Part shown: positions 63,871-64,000 of the stretch, piece by piece
Layout of the letters: the number at the start of each line of letters is the position of its first letter
How positions within the stretch are numbered: the first letter of the stretch is position 1
Assembly: GCA_019873645.1 (NCBI GenBank)
Contig: JAIOAX010000004.1
Location: 167,317-231,316, forward strand
Direction of reading: 5' to 3'
DNA from: Chloroflexota bacterium
GTDB taxonomy: Bacteria > Chloroflexota > Anaerolineae > B4-G1 > SLSP01
Length of the DNA: 64,000 bases
Notes under the pieces: generated by a model
What the model saw: the letters and a program-made list of their open reading frames with translations, nothing else
The model's database searches: none
What the model was told of the DNA's origin: nothing
Translations under genes and position numbers: made by a program

Positions 63871-63898
63871 ATCTGCTCAATCTGCTTAATCTATTCCG

Positions 63899-63927
63899 AA
63901 AATAACCCGCTTATGCGGCGGCGGGTA
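63899..63927 (-). terminator. Possible terminator at the end of the edge gene
   Basis: On the minus strand a stem ACCCGC/GCGGGT overlaps the stop codon and is followed by TATTTT. The T tract is imperfect. Confidence 0.4.
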
Positions 63928-64000
63928 ACAATTCAATGTGGACCGTGCCACCGGTAAGTTTCTCTAGCTGGCGGGTCAGATAGGAAACTTTGACTTCCTT
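63911..64000 (-). CDS. C-terminus of an unidentified protein, 5' partial
   Basis: The minus-strand frame entering from the right edge encodes 29 residues (beginning KEVKVSYLTRQLEKLTGGTV) and ends with TAA. The segment is too short to identify. Confidence 0.5.
   Translation of the reverse strand, partial: KEVKVSYLTRQLEKLTGGTVHIELLPAAA

Overview
The window is one moderately GC-rich bacterial chromosome segment, densely coded on both strands. It carries a division and cell-wall cluster, ribosomal proteins, an ATP-binding-cassette (ABC) peptide importer, regulators, secreted proteins and proline biosynthesis. The gene set suggests a member of the Chloroflexota (Anaerolineae-like). The reasons are secreted proteins with Thr/Pro-rich linkers, a giant DUF11-repeat surface protein ending in a YLPLVLRN-type tail, GYPITE-repeat secreted proteins, and the form of the dcw cluster. 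This placement is inferred from gene style; there is no rRNA in the window.

Layout. 1-11144 (+) is a dcw cluster: murD (5' end missing), ftsW, murG, a CvpA-like membrane protein, murC, a 49-aa basic protein, murB, ddl, ftsQ, ftsA, ftsZ. It makes lipid II precursors and the divisome core. 11421-13847 (+) is an ABC-2 type transporter pair. 14064-18941 (-) holds radA, ftsK, a stand-alone cNMP-binding protein and a small partner. 19400-20630 (+) is a ribosomal operon rplU-rpmA-rpmE with a clear promoter, leader and terminator; its L31 carries an extra domain like the RNA polymerase alpha CTD. 20676-22477 (+) has tdk and two tandem hpt genes. 22496-28739 (-) has hflX, rlmE, a polysaccharide deacetylase and sbcC. 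28904-34854 (+) has a FemAB-like protein, an epimerase, an SsnA-like amidohydrolase, trmD, an ECF sigma factor, a small protein and a degenerate ABC ATPase. 35053-41703 (+) is a full oligopeptide importer. 41832-44816 (+) is a two-component cassette. 44905-48717 holds small and secreted proteins, lexA and a UroD/corrinoid-methyltransferase-like protein fused to a thioredoxin-like domain. 48817-56409 (-) encodes the 2530-aa DUF11 protein. 56552-59047 (+) is a membrane spermidine-synthase-like protein. 58911-63792 (-) runs citrate synthase, proB, proA and a membrane-anchored protein-isoaspartate methyltransferase. A 29-aa C-terminus of another gene enters at the right edge.

The least explained structure is intergenic. 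About twenty loci hold short word-like tandem repeats, mostly of period 7 but each with a different word. They usually lie just before a Shine-Dalgarno sequence, between genes of one operon. Three of them are long inverted arrays (TCAGCNN units followed by GCTGANN units). They shift apparent start codons and supply the C-termini of MurB and the deacetylase and the N-terminus of the deacetylase. They resemble in form the heptameric short tandem repeats (STRR) known from cyanobacteria. There are also two kinds of MITE-like elements with terminal inverted repeats and target duplications, side by side in front of rplU; one has a second copy in front of lexA. The lexA and radA promoters share a LexA-box-like 12-mer between their -35 and -10 boxes, pointing to a small SOS regulon.
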